Shown here: one piece after another, positions 17,710 through 26,306 of the stretch
Layout: each line of letters begins with the position of its first letter
Position numbering within the stretch: position 1 is the first letter of the stretch
NCBI GenBank assembly: GCA_045585955.1
Contig: JAZMZK010000069.1
Location: 1-64,000 of the forward strand
Origin: SIG78 sp045585955
GTDB lineage: Bacteria; Verrucomicrobiota; Lentisphaeria; Victivallales; Victivallaceae
Direction: 5' to 3'
Length of the DNA stretch: 64,000 nt
Translations under genes and position numbers: made by a program
Notes under the pieces: generated by a model
What the model saw: the letters and a program-made list of their open reading frames with translations, nothing else
What the model was told of the DNA's origin: nothing
The model's database searches: none

Positions 17710-19038
17710 TTACAAGCCGAATACCGGTAAATTTTGCGGCTTTACTGTATGTTGGGTTTGCTGTTGTTTTCGTGCTTCGTTGAGCAGTGGTAATGCTTCG
17801 TTCATGCCGTTGGCGTAGGCTTGTTCCAGATAAGCGGCGGCTTTTTCTGCATCCGGTGTGGTTCCCGTTCCGTGCAAAAGGCGCTTCCCGGCTTCCAGCA
17901 GCGCCCGCGGTTCGTAACGCATTGCCGCCTGATTGAACCAGTAAAACGCTCCCTGCAAATCGGCAATCGTACCGATACCTTCAGCAAAGCATCTGCCCAA
18001 CTCATATTGAGCCGGTGCATAGTCTGCTTTCGCCGCCTGAAAAAATAGTTCAAAAGCATTGGCATTATCGACTTTCATGCCAATACCGTTTTTGCTGCAA
18101 ATACCTAATTGTGTAAGAGCTTCCGGTATGCCGGCAGCTGCGGCACCGGTGTAGAGTTCAATGGCTTTGGGTATATTTTGCTTTACGCCATAACTGCCAC
18201 TGTAATAATAATTTGCCAATCTGGATGCCGCCCGGGGTATGAAAGTTTTTTCCAACGCACGCTGATAAATTGTAAATGCTTTTTCCGGATCCGGCGGGGC
18301 GCCGAAGCCGTTTTCCACTGCAAAAGCCAATTTTGCCATGGCTTCGGGCGAGTTTGGCGCAGCATTTTCCAGCAACAGCCTTGCCCGTTTTTCATCACGG
18401 AAATTATCAGCACGGCTCAAAAGAAAATCGGCCAGGCGTAATTGTGCGGTGCTGTTTCCTGCCGAGATAGCCATTTCCAGCAGGGTAATGATTTTTTTTA
18501 CATTACCGCCGGAATTTTTCTTTATCAGATGATCCGCATAGAGCAGCAGCGCCGGCGGGTAATGCCGGGTTGCGAGTTTATCCAACAGCACAACTGCCGC
18601 TTTTTCGTCGGGCTCAACTGCGCTGCGGGCAGGAGAGGCATCCGGTTCGGCGGCAATTCCGCTTAAAAGGAGTTTGGCAGTTTCAAACTGCGCAGGCGGT
18701 AAATCCCGGTCGGATGCAAGTTTGAAATATTTAAATGCCGCATGGATATTTTTTTCTACTCCGTACCCGGCAAGAAAACAGCGCCCCATATTATATTGAG
18801 CCTCTGCCACTCCCTGCCGTGCCGCGGCGCCGAACCAATATGCCGCCCGCACCGGATTGTTGTTCCGGTAAAAAGCAAAACCCGCTTCCAGCTGGGCTTG
18901 AGCCTCGCCGTTGCGGGCACGCTCCAGCAGAAGCCGGTCAACTCCTGCCGGGGCGGCATTTTCTGCTCCCGCAAAGAGATTTGCTTCGGCAAGCAGGCTC
19001 AAAGCAAAAATTTTCAGGAGCAGAACGAACTTGTGCAT
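17710..19038 (-). CDS. Secreted Sel1-repeat (TPR-like) protein
   Basis: A 442-residue protein with an N-terminal signal peptide (hydrophobic residues about 4-23, cleavage near AGAENA). It is followed by about eight to nine Sel1-like repeats with the pattern A..LG.cy..G.gv..d...A..wf..AA..g, for example AEAQYNMGRCFLAGYGVEKN. These form a superhelical scaffold for protein contacts, probably in the periplasm. It starts 4 nt after lpxD and is the last gene of that operon, which suggests envelope maintenance. Partner unknown. Confidence 0.85.
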   Translation of the reverse strand: MHKFVLLLKIFALSLLAEANLFAGAENAAPAGVDRLLLERARNGEAQAQLEAGFAFYRNNNPVRAAYWFGAAARQGVAEAQYNMGRCFLAGYGVEKNIHAAFKYFKLASDRDLPPAQFETAKLLLSGIAAEPDASPARSAVEPDEKAAVVLLDKLATRHYPPALLLYADHLIKKNSGGNVKKIITLLEMAISAGNSTAQLRLADFLLSRADNFRDEKRARLLLENAAPNSPEAMAKLAFAVENGFGAPPDPEKAFTIYQRALEKTFIPRAASRLANYYYSGSYGVKQNIPKAIELYTGAAAAGIPEALTQLGICSKNGIGMKVDNANAFELFFQAAKADYAPAQYELGRCFAEGIGTIADLQGAFYWFNQAAMRYEPRALLEAGKRLLHGTGTTPDAEKAAAYLEQAYANGMNEALPLLNEARKQQQTQHTVKPQNLPVFGL

Positions 19039-19042
19039 TTGA

Positions 19043-20083
19043 TTATTTTTCAGCCTTGAGTTTTTCGATTTCAGCAGTGAGGGCTTCGATCTTGGCCTGA
19101 AGTTTTTCCACTTTTTTCGGCAGCATCAAGCGGGTCATGAATTCACGCTGACCTTCAGCGGGCGTACCCATAACAATAGAGCCTGCGGGCACGCTCTTGA
19201 CCACGCCGGAAGTACCGGCAACCTGCACGCCGTCGCCAATGGTAATGTGGCCGTTGATGCCGACTTTGGCTGCCAGAATAACGCCACGACCGATCTGGGA
19301 AGAGCCGGCAATACCGCACTGGGCAACCAGAATACTGCTTTCGCCGATTTCCACATTGTGGGCAACCATCACCTGATTGTCGATCTTTACATTATCTTTG
19401 ATTTTGGTTTTGCCGAAACGGGCACGGTCAACAGTGGTATTGGCGCCGATTTCCACATCGTTGCCGATTTCCACGATACCGGTCTGGGGCACTTTGACCA
19501 GACCCTGCGGCCCGGGGATAAAACCAAAACCGTCGCCGCCGATGACTACGCCGGGGTGCAGCACTACTTTGTCGCCCAATACACAGCGGAACATGACTAC
19601 TGCATTGGGGGCAATATAGCAGTTGCGTCCGACTTTGGCTTCCACGCCCACATAAGCGCCCGGCAGAATAACAGTGTTGTCGCCGATTTCCGCATTGCGG
19701 TCGATCACGGCACAAGCTCCGATATGCACATCTTTGCCGATTTTGGCAGTGGGATCGACCGAAGCTGCCGGATGGATGCCGGGAGCATAAACGATGGGTT
19801 CAGGGGCAAAGAATTCCAGAACTTGAGCAAAAGCCAGGTCTACATTATCGCAAACAATAAAAGTTCTGCCGTTGAGCGGTTCTTTTTCCAAATCTTTATT
19901 AATAAGGATAATGCCGGCAACCGTACTTTCCAGCTGGTGCTGATACTTTTTGCTGCCGACAAAAGATACGCTGTCGCCGGTGGCATCTTTTACGCTGGCT
20001 ACACCGGTACAGACTTTATTTGCATCGCCCAGAATTTTTCCGTTGACCATTTCGGCAATGGCAGAGGCACTCAAAGATTTCAT
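19043..20083 (-). CDS. lpxD: UDP-3-O-(3-hydroxyacyl)glucosamine N-acyltransferase
   Basis: A 346-residue LpxD, the third enzyme of lipid A synthesis. The N-terminal uridine-binding domain (about 1-100) is followed by left-handed beta-helix hexapeptide repeats (about 105-300), including HPGVVIGGDGFGF and VMVAHNVEIGESS, whose His is the expected catalytic base. The C-terminal helix is charged and coiled. It follows skp by 24 nt, the usual envelope gene pairing, and shows the organism has a lipid A outer membrane. Confidence 0.95.
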   Translation of the reverse strand: MKSLSASAIAEMVNGKILGDANKVCTGVASVKDATGDSVSFVGSKKYQHQLESTVAGIILINKDLEKEPLNGRTFIVCDNVDLAFAQVLEFFAPEPIVYAPGIHPAASVDPTAKIGKDVHIGACAVIDRNAEIGDNTVILPGAYVGVEAKVGRNCYIAPNAVVMFRCVLGDKVVLHPGVVIGGDGFGFIPGPQGLVKVPQTGIVEIGNDVEIGANTTVDRARFGKTKIKDNVKIDNQVMVAHNVEIGESSILVAQCGIAGSSQIGRGVILAAKVGINGHITIGDGVQVAGTSGVVKSVPAGSIVMGTPAEGQREFMTRLMLPKKVEKLQAKIEALTAEIEKLKAEK

Positions 20084-20107
20084 AATTTATACTCCTGAAA
20101 TATATTA

Positions 20108-20710
20108 TTAAGGTGTTTTTTTGCTTGAAGCGGGCTGTTTGGCGCCGCGGTTGAGTTCGGTAAGAACTTTTTCAGTTATGTCCAAAGAATTGGCACTGTA
20201 CAAGATCAGCGGCGCATTGTTAAGACTTTTTGCCGAGCTGTCCAGCACGACAGTATAGCCTTCAATGGTTGCCCGGCGGCGGATCTCTGCCTGGATTTCT
20301 GCAATAACTTTGATGCGCTGTTCTTCGGCAGATTTTTGCAGAGCTTGCGCTCTTCCGGCTGCATACTGTTCAAGTTCCGCCCGGCTGCGTTTTAGTTCCT
20401 GTTCCATAGCCTGAACTTCGGCTTTCCGTTTTTCTCTTTCTGCTGGAGCAAGTGCCACATTGAGCGAGGAATCGAGTTTTTTCCGGTATTCAACTTCATT
20501 TTTCCGCAATATTTCTGCCTGACGGGTTATATAGTTGCGGTAAACTTTGCTCTGTTCGTTGAAGTCCTGCTCAATGATTTTGGTCCGGTAATACTCCTTG
20601 AAGAGTTTGGCAAGATCGACCGTGGCTATTTTTGCCGGAGCTGCCGGTAAAAGCGTTGTGCAGCCGATGGCGAAGAGTATAAATGAGAAAATGAATTTTT
20701 TATGAAACAT
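20108..20710 (-). CDS. OmpH/Skp family periplasmic chaperone
   Basis: A 200-residue protein with an N-terminal signal sequence (hydrophobic residues 5-24, with a Cys in IGCTTLLPAAPA). A short beta start follows (KIATVDLAKLFKEYY), then a long helical coiled coil rich in Glu, Lys and Arg, and the returning strand TVVLDSSAKSLN. This is the jellyfish-shaped Skp fold that holds unfolded outer-membrane proteins. The adjacent lpxD supports the call. The Cys could be a lipoprotein site, but the flanking residues fit the lipobox poorly. Confidence 0.88.
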   Translation of the reverse strand: MFHKKFIFSFILFAIGCTTLLPAAPAKIATVDLAKLFKEYYRTKIIEQDFNEQSKVYRNYITRQAEILRKNEVEYRKKLDSSLNVALAPAEREKRKAEVQAMEQELKRSRAELEQYAAGRAQALQKSAEEQRIKVIAEIQAEIRRRATIEGYTVVLDSSAKSLNNAPLILYSANSLDITEKVLTELNRGAKQPASSKKTP

Positions 20711-20729
20711 TGCTCATACCATATATTTA

Positions 20730-21119
20730 TCACATATTGCTGCGTTTGGCGGCAAGTTCAGCTTCGGCGCGTTCCAGCACTTCGGCAAGGAATTTTTGCT
20801 GATCGGCAGCATTGAGTGCGGCAAAAGCATCCAGCAGGATCTTTTCGTCGCAAGTCAAACTGACCATATCGTGATGCATTCTTGCCGGATTTCCGATGAT
20901 CTTGGGCATGTCGCTGTTGCTGTTCGGGCTGTTCAGATAAGGTTTGATAAGCGGATAGAGCTGGCCCCAGGTATCCTGCTCAATGGATTTGGTCTGACGG
21001 TCAAGATAGCGGCTCAAAAGTTCGATCCGCACTCCGGTTCTGCGGGAAAGTTCGGCGATGGAGCCCAGACCTTCCACGCAATTTTGCAACGCTTTTGCCA
21101 CTTCATCTGTTAATTTCAT
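20730..21119 (-). CDS. Small HTH-containing protein of unknown role
   Basis: A 129-residue protein. Residues about 18-48 (GSIAELSRRTGVRIELLSRYL) look like a helix-turn-helix of the XRE type. The C-terminal half is helical and acidic. It lies between uvrD and skp in the same direction, 19 nt from skp. A DNA-binding regulator is likely, but no target can be named. Confidence 0.6.
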   Translation of the reverse strand: MKLTDEVAKALQNCVEGLGSIAELSRRTGVRIELLSRYLDRQTKSIEQDTWGQLYPLIKPYLNSPNSNSDMPKIIGNPARMHHDMVSLTCDEKILLDAFAALNAADQQKFLAEVLERAEAELAAKRSNM

Positions 21120-21184
21120 AACACATTTTCCTTGATTTATAATTGTGGTATTTTCTATAATATAGCCTGTATTATTGATTTATG

Positions 21185-23221
21185 CTACTTGAGCATTTCA
21201 AAAATTTTTGCAAAACCTTCATTTATCGAATCAGCACTCAACTGTTGCAGAAATTCGTAATCATCTCCGGAATCGGTCAATTCTTCCGGCAGCCGCAGCA
21301 GAAAATCCGACGGTGTTGATCGCTCCACTTTACCGTAACGGAACCGTTCCCGGGCATGAGTTATAACCAAATGCCGTTTGGCTCTGGTCAGTGCCACATA
21401 AAAGAGCCGCAGTTCCTCATCCAGTGAATCCTCTTCCAATGCCCGCTCGTTGGGGAATATCTTGCGCTCCATTGCCACCAGAAAAACCAGCGGAAATTCC
21501 AGCCCTTTGGAGGCGTGGATAGTGGAAAGCACCACGCCGTCGCCATCTTCGGATTTATCATCGGTACGGTCATTTTCTTCCAGCAGGGCAAATTTTTCCA
21601 GAAACTCCTGCAAAGTCGGCGGTTCGGCTTGTTTGCTTTCGTACTGGGCAACAGCGTTGATGAATTCGTCAACATTTTCCCGGCGTTTGGTGGCGTCTTC
21701 TATATCCTTATATACCTTCTGCAATCCATCCAGAAAACCCACTTCGTAGAGATAAGCTCTGGTCTTGGCTGCCAGATCACCGGGAGCTACGAATAAATTA
21801 CGGTATTTTACAGTGGTGTCGTAAAGAGCTTGAGCAGCCGCTTTGGCTTTACCGGTGCAACTGGCAATGAACTCCTCTGTACCCAAGGCTTCAAGCATAC
21901 TCCGTGCGCCATTTTGCCGCATTTCTTTAAGTTTTTCCACCGCTTTATTGCCCAGTCCACGGGGAGGGTTGCCCAATATCCGGAGCAAACTCTGATCCTC
22001 CCGAGGATTGGCAATGATCCTTAAATAGCTGACCGCATCTTTTACTTCACTGCGTTGGTAAAACTCCTGACCTCCCACCAGATGATAGGGTATATCGGCA
22101 CTGCGTAACCCCTGTTCCAGCTGTCGCGAGAGATAGTTGGAGCGATAAAGTATGGCACAATCCGAATATTTGTACTCCCGGTGTTCATCAAAAAACTGAT
22201 GGATATAGGAGGCTATGAATTCAGCTTCGGATTCCGCACTGTCGCACCGGGCAACTGTCAGGAGTTCGCCGTCACCGAAATCGCTCCAGAGGTTTTTCTC
22301 TTTGCGTGCGTAACCACCTGCAATAGCGGCGTTGGCGGCTTTCAATATGTTATTGGTGGAGCGGTAGTTCTGCTCCAGCTTGATCTCCTGCTGTTTTGCT
22401 CTGGGAAAATGATCGGTAAATTTCAGGATGTTGCCCGCATCAGCCCCCCGCCACGAATAGATACTCTGGTCATCATCCCCCACCACACAGAGATTCTGCC
22501 GCTCACCTGCCAGCAGCTTGACCATTTCAAACTGTACAAGGTTGGTATCCTGATACTCATCGACCAGCAGATACTTGTACCTTGCCTGGCAACGCTCCCG
22601 CACTTCCGGGTAATCCCGCAGCAGTCGGTGGGTGTAAAACAAAAGATCATCAAAATCCAGCATGTTCTGCAAAAGCAGCTGATTCTGGTACTTCATGTAA
22701 ATTTGAGCAAAAACTTCATCGCCGGGGCGCTCCGGAGCCGCTGCCGCTTCATCCGGCGAAAGCATAGCGTTTTTGCAGCGGCTTATATATGCCGCCGCTT
22801 GAGGTATGGGCGCATCATCCCGGGTGATGCCGCAAGCTGCCGCTGCTTGTTTTATCAGCGACTTCTGGTCGGTATCATCGGCAATGGTAAAGTTGGGCAG
22901 AAAACCGAATACGCCGATTTCCTTACGCAAAAGCCTTCCGGCAAAGGCGTGGAAAGTACCAAGCGTGACTTTGCTTGCCGCTTCTTTGCCGCAAAGTTCG
23001 CCAAGGCGCTCTTTCATTTCGGCAGCAGCTTTGTTGGTAAAAGTCATGCCGAGGATGTTTTCCGGGTCGATCCCGGTCGCCAGCATATACGCTATGCGAT
23101 AGGTGATCACCCGGGTTTTGCCGGTACCGGCACCGGCAAGCACCAGCACCGGACCTTCGATGGTACTGGCTGCCCGGCGTTGTTCCGGATTCAATCCGGC
23201 AAGGATTTCGTCAGGACGCAT
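21185..23221 (-). CDS. UvrD/PcrA-type ATP-dependent DNA helicase
   Basis: A 678-residue superfamily 1A helicase for DNA repair and replication. It has Walker A LAGAGTGKTRVITYRIA (near residue 33), motif II LLVDEYQDTN, motif III VVGDDDQSIYSWRGAD, motif IV LEQNYRST, and STIHASKGLEF with YVALTRAKRHL at the C-terminal lobe. Length fits UvrD/PcrA/Rep but is slightly short at the C-terminus. It starts 12 nt after the IMP cyclohydrolase stop. Confidence 0.92.
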   Translation of the reverse strand: MRPDEILAGLNPEQRRAASTIEGPVLVLAGAGTGKTRVITYRIAYMLATGIDPENILGMTFTNKAAAEMKERLGELCGKEAASKVTLGTFHAFAGRLLRKEIGVFGFLPNFTIADDTDQKSLIKQAAAACGITRDDAPIPQAAAYISRCKNAMLSPDEAAAAPERPGDEVFAQIYMKYQNQLLLQNMLDFDDLLFYTHRLLRDYPEVRERCQARYKYLLVDEYQDTNLVQFEMVKLLAGERQNLCVVGDDDQSIYSWRGADAGNILKFTDHFPRAKQQEIKLEQNYRSTNNILKAANAAIAGGYARKEKNLWSDFGDGELLTVARCDSAESEAEFIASYIHQFFDEHREYKYSDCAILYRSNYLSRQLEQGLRSADIPYHLVGGQEFYQRSEVKDAVSYLRIIANPREDQSLLRILGNPPRGLGNKAVEKLKEMRQNGARSMLEALGTEEFIASCTGKAKAAAQALYDTTVKYRNLFVAPGDLAAKTRAYLYEVGFLDGLQKVYKDIEDATKRRENVDEFINAVAQYESKQAEPPTLQEFLEKFALLEENDRTDDKSEDGDGVVLSTIHASKGLEFPLVFLVAMERKIFPNERALEEDSLDEELRLFYVALTRAKRHLVITHARERFRYGKVERSTPSDFLLRLPEELTDSGDDYEFLQQLSADSINEGFAKIFEMLK

Positions 23222-23233
23222 GTAAAATCAACC

Positions 23234-23869
23234 TCACGCATCCATGGTGGCAATATCAAGTTCGCCATTTTTCCAGACAGCACAGGCAGCAGTTACCGGG
23301 TTGGTGAAATCTTCAAATACGCCGCCATTGATCACATACTGACAAGCTTCGGCAGCGTTGGTTGCCGAGAATTTGTCATCAGTAAAGCAATCGCAGGGAA
23401 AGTTGCATTCGTAAGTGGAAATGTAGAAGAGCTGACCGGGCTGGAGCTGGAACTCACGCACCAGCAGAGCATTTTTCCGGACAATACCCAGATAGCCGGT
23501 AGTGTCGCCGTTGCCGATAGCAGCAACGATACGGGGAGTATCCAGTTGATCTTTTTCGTAATCCATAGCCAGCAAACCCATGGCAAAGGCATCGCGCAAC
23601 GGCATACCCATAGCGATTTTTTCAATAATGGGGTCAGTCTGGCTGCCGTTGGAGGTCAAAACATATTTACCGGCAGTACGCAAACAGTTGTAAGCAATGT
23701 AGGGGTTTTTACGCAAGTCGCCTTCAAAGCCGGCTTTGGGGACAATAGCAATGCCCTGACTGGTTTTGATAGCTTCGCGGTTGGGAAAACTGCGGCTGGA
23801 AACACGGTACATAGCTGCTGCATTGCCTTCCTGGGTAAGACCGATAGCGACGATTCTTCCGAGATACAT
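23234..23869 (-). CDS. IMP cyclohydrolase, archaeal PurO-like
   Basis: A 211-residue protein of the PurO-type IMP cyclohydrolase family, which closes FAICAR to IMP in the last step of purine synthesis. It begins MYLGRIVAIGLT and contains YRVSSRSFPNRE, both characteristic of the family. The ATG at 23869 is chosen over a TTG at 23875, because AGG lies 9 nt upstream of the ATG but only 3 nt from the TTG. It is the first gene of the uvrD-skp-lpxD operon. The more usual bacterial enzyme is PurH, so a PurO-like copy is notable. Confidence 0.85.
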   Translation of the reverse strand: MYLGRIVAIGLTQEGNAAAMYRVSSRSFPNREAIKTSQGIAIVPKAGFEGDLRKNPYIAYNCLRTAGKYVLTSNGSQTDPIIEKIAMGMPLRDAFAMGLLAMDYEKDQLDTPRIVAAIGNGDTTGYLGIVRKNALLVREFQLQPGQLFYISTYECNFPCDCFTDDKFSATNAAEACQYVINGGVFEDFTNPVTAACAVWKNGELDIATMDA

Positions 23870-24051
23870 AGTCAAAGACCTTTCCTTGTTTTATTTTATT
23901 TATAGATAATATACAAAAAGTGTACTATATAAATAAAGCTCAACAAATGTGATCTGTCAAGTCGATAATTAAAAAAAAAGACAAAAGAGGCTGGAAAAAT
24001 CACTTTGAATCACAAAAAATAAAAAAAATATGAAAAAAAATCAAAATAAAC

Positions 24052-24079
24052 TTGCTTTTTGCAAATTTCATGTTAAATT
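24052..24079 (+). promoter_or_regulatory. Candidate promoter for tRNA-Leu
   Basis: TTGCTT (24052-24057) and TAAATT (24074-24079) have a 16-bp spacer, 48 bp before the tRNA gene. They lie in a long A/T-rich stretch (about 23880-24100) between the divergent purO-like gene and the tRNA. Confidence 0.4.
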
Positions 24080-24126
24080 ATATGCACATTTTCAAGCCAT
24101 GTGGTAATGAAAATGCCCAATGCAGT

Positions 24127-24211
24127 GCTCGGGTGGCGGAACTGGCAGACGCGTACGGTTGAGGTCCGTATGGAGCAATCCTTGGGGGTTCAAGTCCCCC
24201 CTCGAGTACCA
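24127..24211 (+). tRNA. tRNA-Leu (anticodon GAG)
   Basis: An 85-nt tRNA with encoded CCA. Acceptor arms 24127-24133 and 24201-24207 pair with one terminal G-U. The anticodon arm TACGG/CCGTA encloses TTGAGGT, so the anticodon is GAG. A long variable arm, GGTTCAAGTCC in the T-arm and the TGGCGGAA start all fit a leucine tRNA. Confidence 0.95.
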
Positions 24212-24238
24212 AAATTCAAATTTTTTTGTGCTCCGGAT

Positions 24239-24267
24239 TTGACAAAAGGGGTAACAAAGTCTATATT
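24239..24267 (+). promoter_or_regulatory. Strong sigma70-type promoter of tRNA-Thr-tuf
   Basis: TTGACA (24239-24244) is a perfect -35. With a 17-bp spacer it is followed by TATATT (24262-24267). Transcription would begin near 24274, 37 nt before tRNA-Thr, and continue through tuf. It is the clearest promoter in the window. Confidence 0.8.
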
Positions 24268-24310
24268 ATGTATTGTGCAAGTTGAAAAAGCACAGCGATT
24301 CGATGTATAG

Positions 24311-24386
24311 GCCTACATAGCTCAGTCGGTAGAGCACGTCCTTGGTAAGGACGAGGTCATCGGTTCAAGTCCGATTGTAGGCTCCA
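24311..24386 (+). tRNA. tRNA-Thr (anticodon GGT)
   Basis: A 76-nt cloverleaf with encoded CCA. Acceptor arms GCCTACA and TGTAGGC pair fully. The anticodon loop TTGGTAA gives GGT. It lies 80 nt upstream of tuf. tRNA-Thr beside tuf is a common bacterial order. Confidence 0.96.
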
Positions 24387-24466
24387 TTTTTTTAGGTATT
24401 GGTAAGACTAAAAAGTCAATTCAAATAGAAACAAACTCTAACGGCAAAAAAGAACCGGAGGAAAAA

Positions 24467-25666
24467 ATGGCTAAAGAAAAATTCGAAAGAACAAAGCCGC
24501 ATTGTAACATCGGTACCATCGGTCACGTTGACCATGGTAAGACCACTCTTACTGCGGCCATCACCATGGTTTTGAACCGCAAATTCGGTACTGGCGCGAT
24601 CATGAATTACGCTGATATCGACAATGCTCCCGAAGAACGTGAACGTGGTATCACAATCAATACTTCCCACGTTGAATACGAAACTGCCAACCGTCACTAT
24701 GCACATGTTGACTGTCCCGGACACGCTGACTATGTGAAAAACATGATTACCGGTGCTGCTCAGATGGACGGTGGTATCCTTGTTATCGCTGCTACCGACG
24801 GCCCGATGGCTCAGACCCGTGAACACGTTCTGCTGGCCCGTCAGGTTGGTGTGCCCGCTCTGGTTGTGTTCTTGAACAAGTGCGACCAGTTGGATGACCC
24901 CGAACTGCTCGAACTCGTTGAAATGGAAGTTCGCGAACTGTTGAGCAGCTATGATTTCCCCGGCGATGATATTCCGATCATCCAGGGTTCCGCTCTGAAG
25001 GCTGTTGAAGCCGAAGGCGATCCCGACAGCCCCGCTGCCGAACCGATCCTCAAGCTGATGGAAGCTGTTGACTCCTACATTCCGCAGCCTGCCCGTTCCG
25101 TCGATCAGGACTTCCTGATGCCGATCGAAGACGTGTTCAGCATTGAAGGTCGTGGTACTGTGGTTACCGGTCGTATCGAACGCGGTGTTATCAAAGTCAA
25201 CGACGAAGTCGAAATCGTCGGTATCCATGACACCACCAAAACCACCGTTACCGGTGTTGAAATGTTCCGTAAACTTCTGGACCAGGGCGAAGCTGGCGAT
25301 AATGTCGGTTGCTTGCTCCGTGGTACCAAGAAGGAAGATGTCAAGCGCGGTCAGGTTCTGGCCAAGCCCGGCACCATCACTCCTCACACCAAGTTTACCG
25401 GTGAGATCTATGTGTTGACCAAGGAAGAAGGCGGCCGTCACACTCCGTTCTTCAACAACTATCGTCCCCAGTTCTATTTCCGTACCACTGACGTGACCGG
25501 TTCGATCACTCTGCCCGAAGGTACCGAAATGGTCATGCCTGGCGATAACGTTTCCATCAGCGTTGAGTTGATCGCTCCTATCGCTATGGAAAAAGGTCTG
25601 CGCTTCGCTATCCGCGAAGGTGGTCACACCGTTGCCAGCGGCCGTGTGGCTGATGTTGTTGAATAA
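24467..25666 (+). CDS. tuf: Elongation factor Tu
   Basis: A 399-residue EF-Tu that delivers aminoacyl-tRNA to the ribosome. The GTPase motifs are GHVDHGKT (19-26), RGITI (about 61-65), DCPGH (83-87), NKCD (about 138) and GSALKA. Domains 2 and 3 follow with no deletion. The ribosome-binding site is GGAGG and codon use is strongly biased, as expected for a very abundant protein. It is the only tuf copy in the window. Confidence 0.98.
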   Translation: MAKEKFERTKPHCNIGTIGHVDHGKTTLTAAITMVLNRKFGTGAIMNYADIDNAPEERERGITINTSHVEYETANRHYAHVDCPGHADYVKNMITGAAQMDGGILVIAATDGPMAQTREHVLLARQVGVPALVVFLNKCDQLDDPELLELVEMEVRELLSSYDFPGDDIPIIQGSALKAVEAEGDPDSPAAEPILKLMEAVDSYIPQPARSVDQDFLMPIEDVFSIEGRGTVVTGRIERGVIKVNDEVEIVGIHDTTKTTVTGVEMFRKLLDQGEAGDNVGCLLRGTKKEDVKRGQVLAKPGTITPHTKFTGEIYVLTKEEGGRHTPFFNNYRPQFYFRTTDVTGSITLPEGTEMVMPGDNVSISVELIAPIAMEKGLRFAIREGGHTVASGRVADVVE

Positions 25667-25686
25667 TAATTTTTGACGACAGAAAT

Positions 25687-25712
25687 CCCGGATCTGCGTC
25701 AGTGGATCCGGG
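25687..25712 (+). terminator. Hairpin after tuf, possible partial terminator
   Basis: CCCGGATC (25687-25694) pairs with GATCCGGG (25705-25712), followed by TTATTT. The T-run is weak, so partial termination between tuf and rpmG or RNA processing is likelier than a full stop. Confidence 0.5.
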
Positions 25713-25792
25713 TTATTTCATAAAACATGCCGGTTCCCCGAAAGGGTGAAACGGCAGTTTTGTGAATGAACCTAACACAAGGTTATAGAAAA

Positions 25793-25942
25793 ATGCGTGA
25801 ACTGGTAATTATGGAATGCACGGAGTGCAAGCGTCGTAACTATACTACGACCAAGGAAAAGCGTAATACTCCGGCTCGTTTGGAAAAGATGAAGTTTTGC
25901 AAATTTGATGGCAAACATACTCTTCATCGCGAAACGAAGTAA
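25793..25942 (+). CDS. rpmG: 50S ribosomal protein L33
   Basis: A 49-residue L33 reading MRELVIMECTECKRRNY... and ending KHTLHRETK. The first zinc pair CTEC is intact, but the second keeps only one Cys (FCKFDGKHT), so the zinc ribbon is degenerate between the C-plus and C-minus forms. It sits between tuf and tRNA-Trp, its usual position before secE. Confidence 0.93.
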   Translation: MRELVIMECTECKRRNYTTTKEKRNTPARLEKMKFCKFDGKHTLHRETK

Positions 25943-25957
25943 ATGATTTTTTGGTGC

Positions 25958-26033
25958 AGGAGTGTAGCTCAGTTGGTAGAGCAGCGGTCTCCAAAACCGC
26001 AGGTCGTGAGTTCGAGCCTCGCCGCTCCTGCCA
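25958..26033 (+). tRNA. tRNA-Trp (anticodon CCA)
   Basis: A 76-nt cloverleaf with encoded CCA. Acceptor arms AGGAGTG and CGCTCCT pair with one T-G, the discriminator is G, and the anticodon loop is CTCCAAA. It sits between rpmG and secE, a conserved location. Confidence 0.97.
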
Positions 26034-26088
26034 TTTTTTTTGTCTAACAACAGGCGCAATGCGCCGGAACTGATTTCAAGCAAGATTT

Positions 26089-26289
26089 ATGAAAACTGGT
26101 GTAATGAGCAAGATCCGCCAATTTGTAGGCGGAACGATCGCAGAACTGGGCAAATGTACTTGGCCGGATCGTGCAAGTGTATTTGAATCTACACTCCTGG
26201 TGCTGTTCATGATTGCGGTTCTGGCGGTTTTTGTAGCGGTTATTGATTATGTCAGCCAGGGATTTATCCGGCTGATCACGACCTTTTAA
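26089..26289 (+). CDS. secE: Preprotein translocase subunit SecE
   Basis: A 66-residue single-span SecE. The amphipathic helix (FVGGTIAELGKCTWPDR) precedes one membrane helix (about residues 35-58). SecE clamps SecY in the Sec channel. The short one-helix form is normal outside enterobacteria. It is followed by nusG after 17 nt. Confidence 0.93.
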   Translation: MKTGVMSKIRQFVGGTIAELGKCTWPDRASVFESTLLVLFMIAVLAVFVAVIDYVSQGFIRLITTF

Positions 26290-26306
26290 ATTGGGAGCAA
26301 ACAGTT

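Noticed and set aside
22181..23905. 574-codon open frame antisense to uvrD and the IMP cyclohydrolase
   Set aside because: It lies opposite two well-supported genes and has no protein features of its own.
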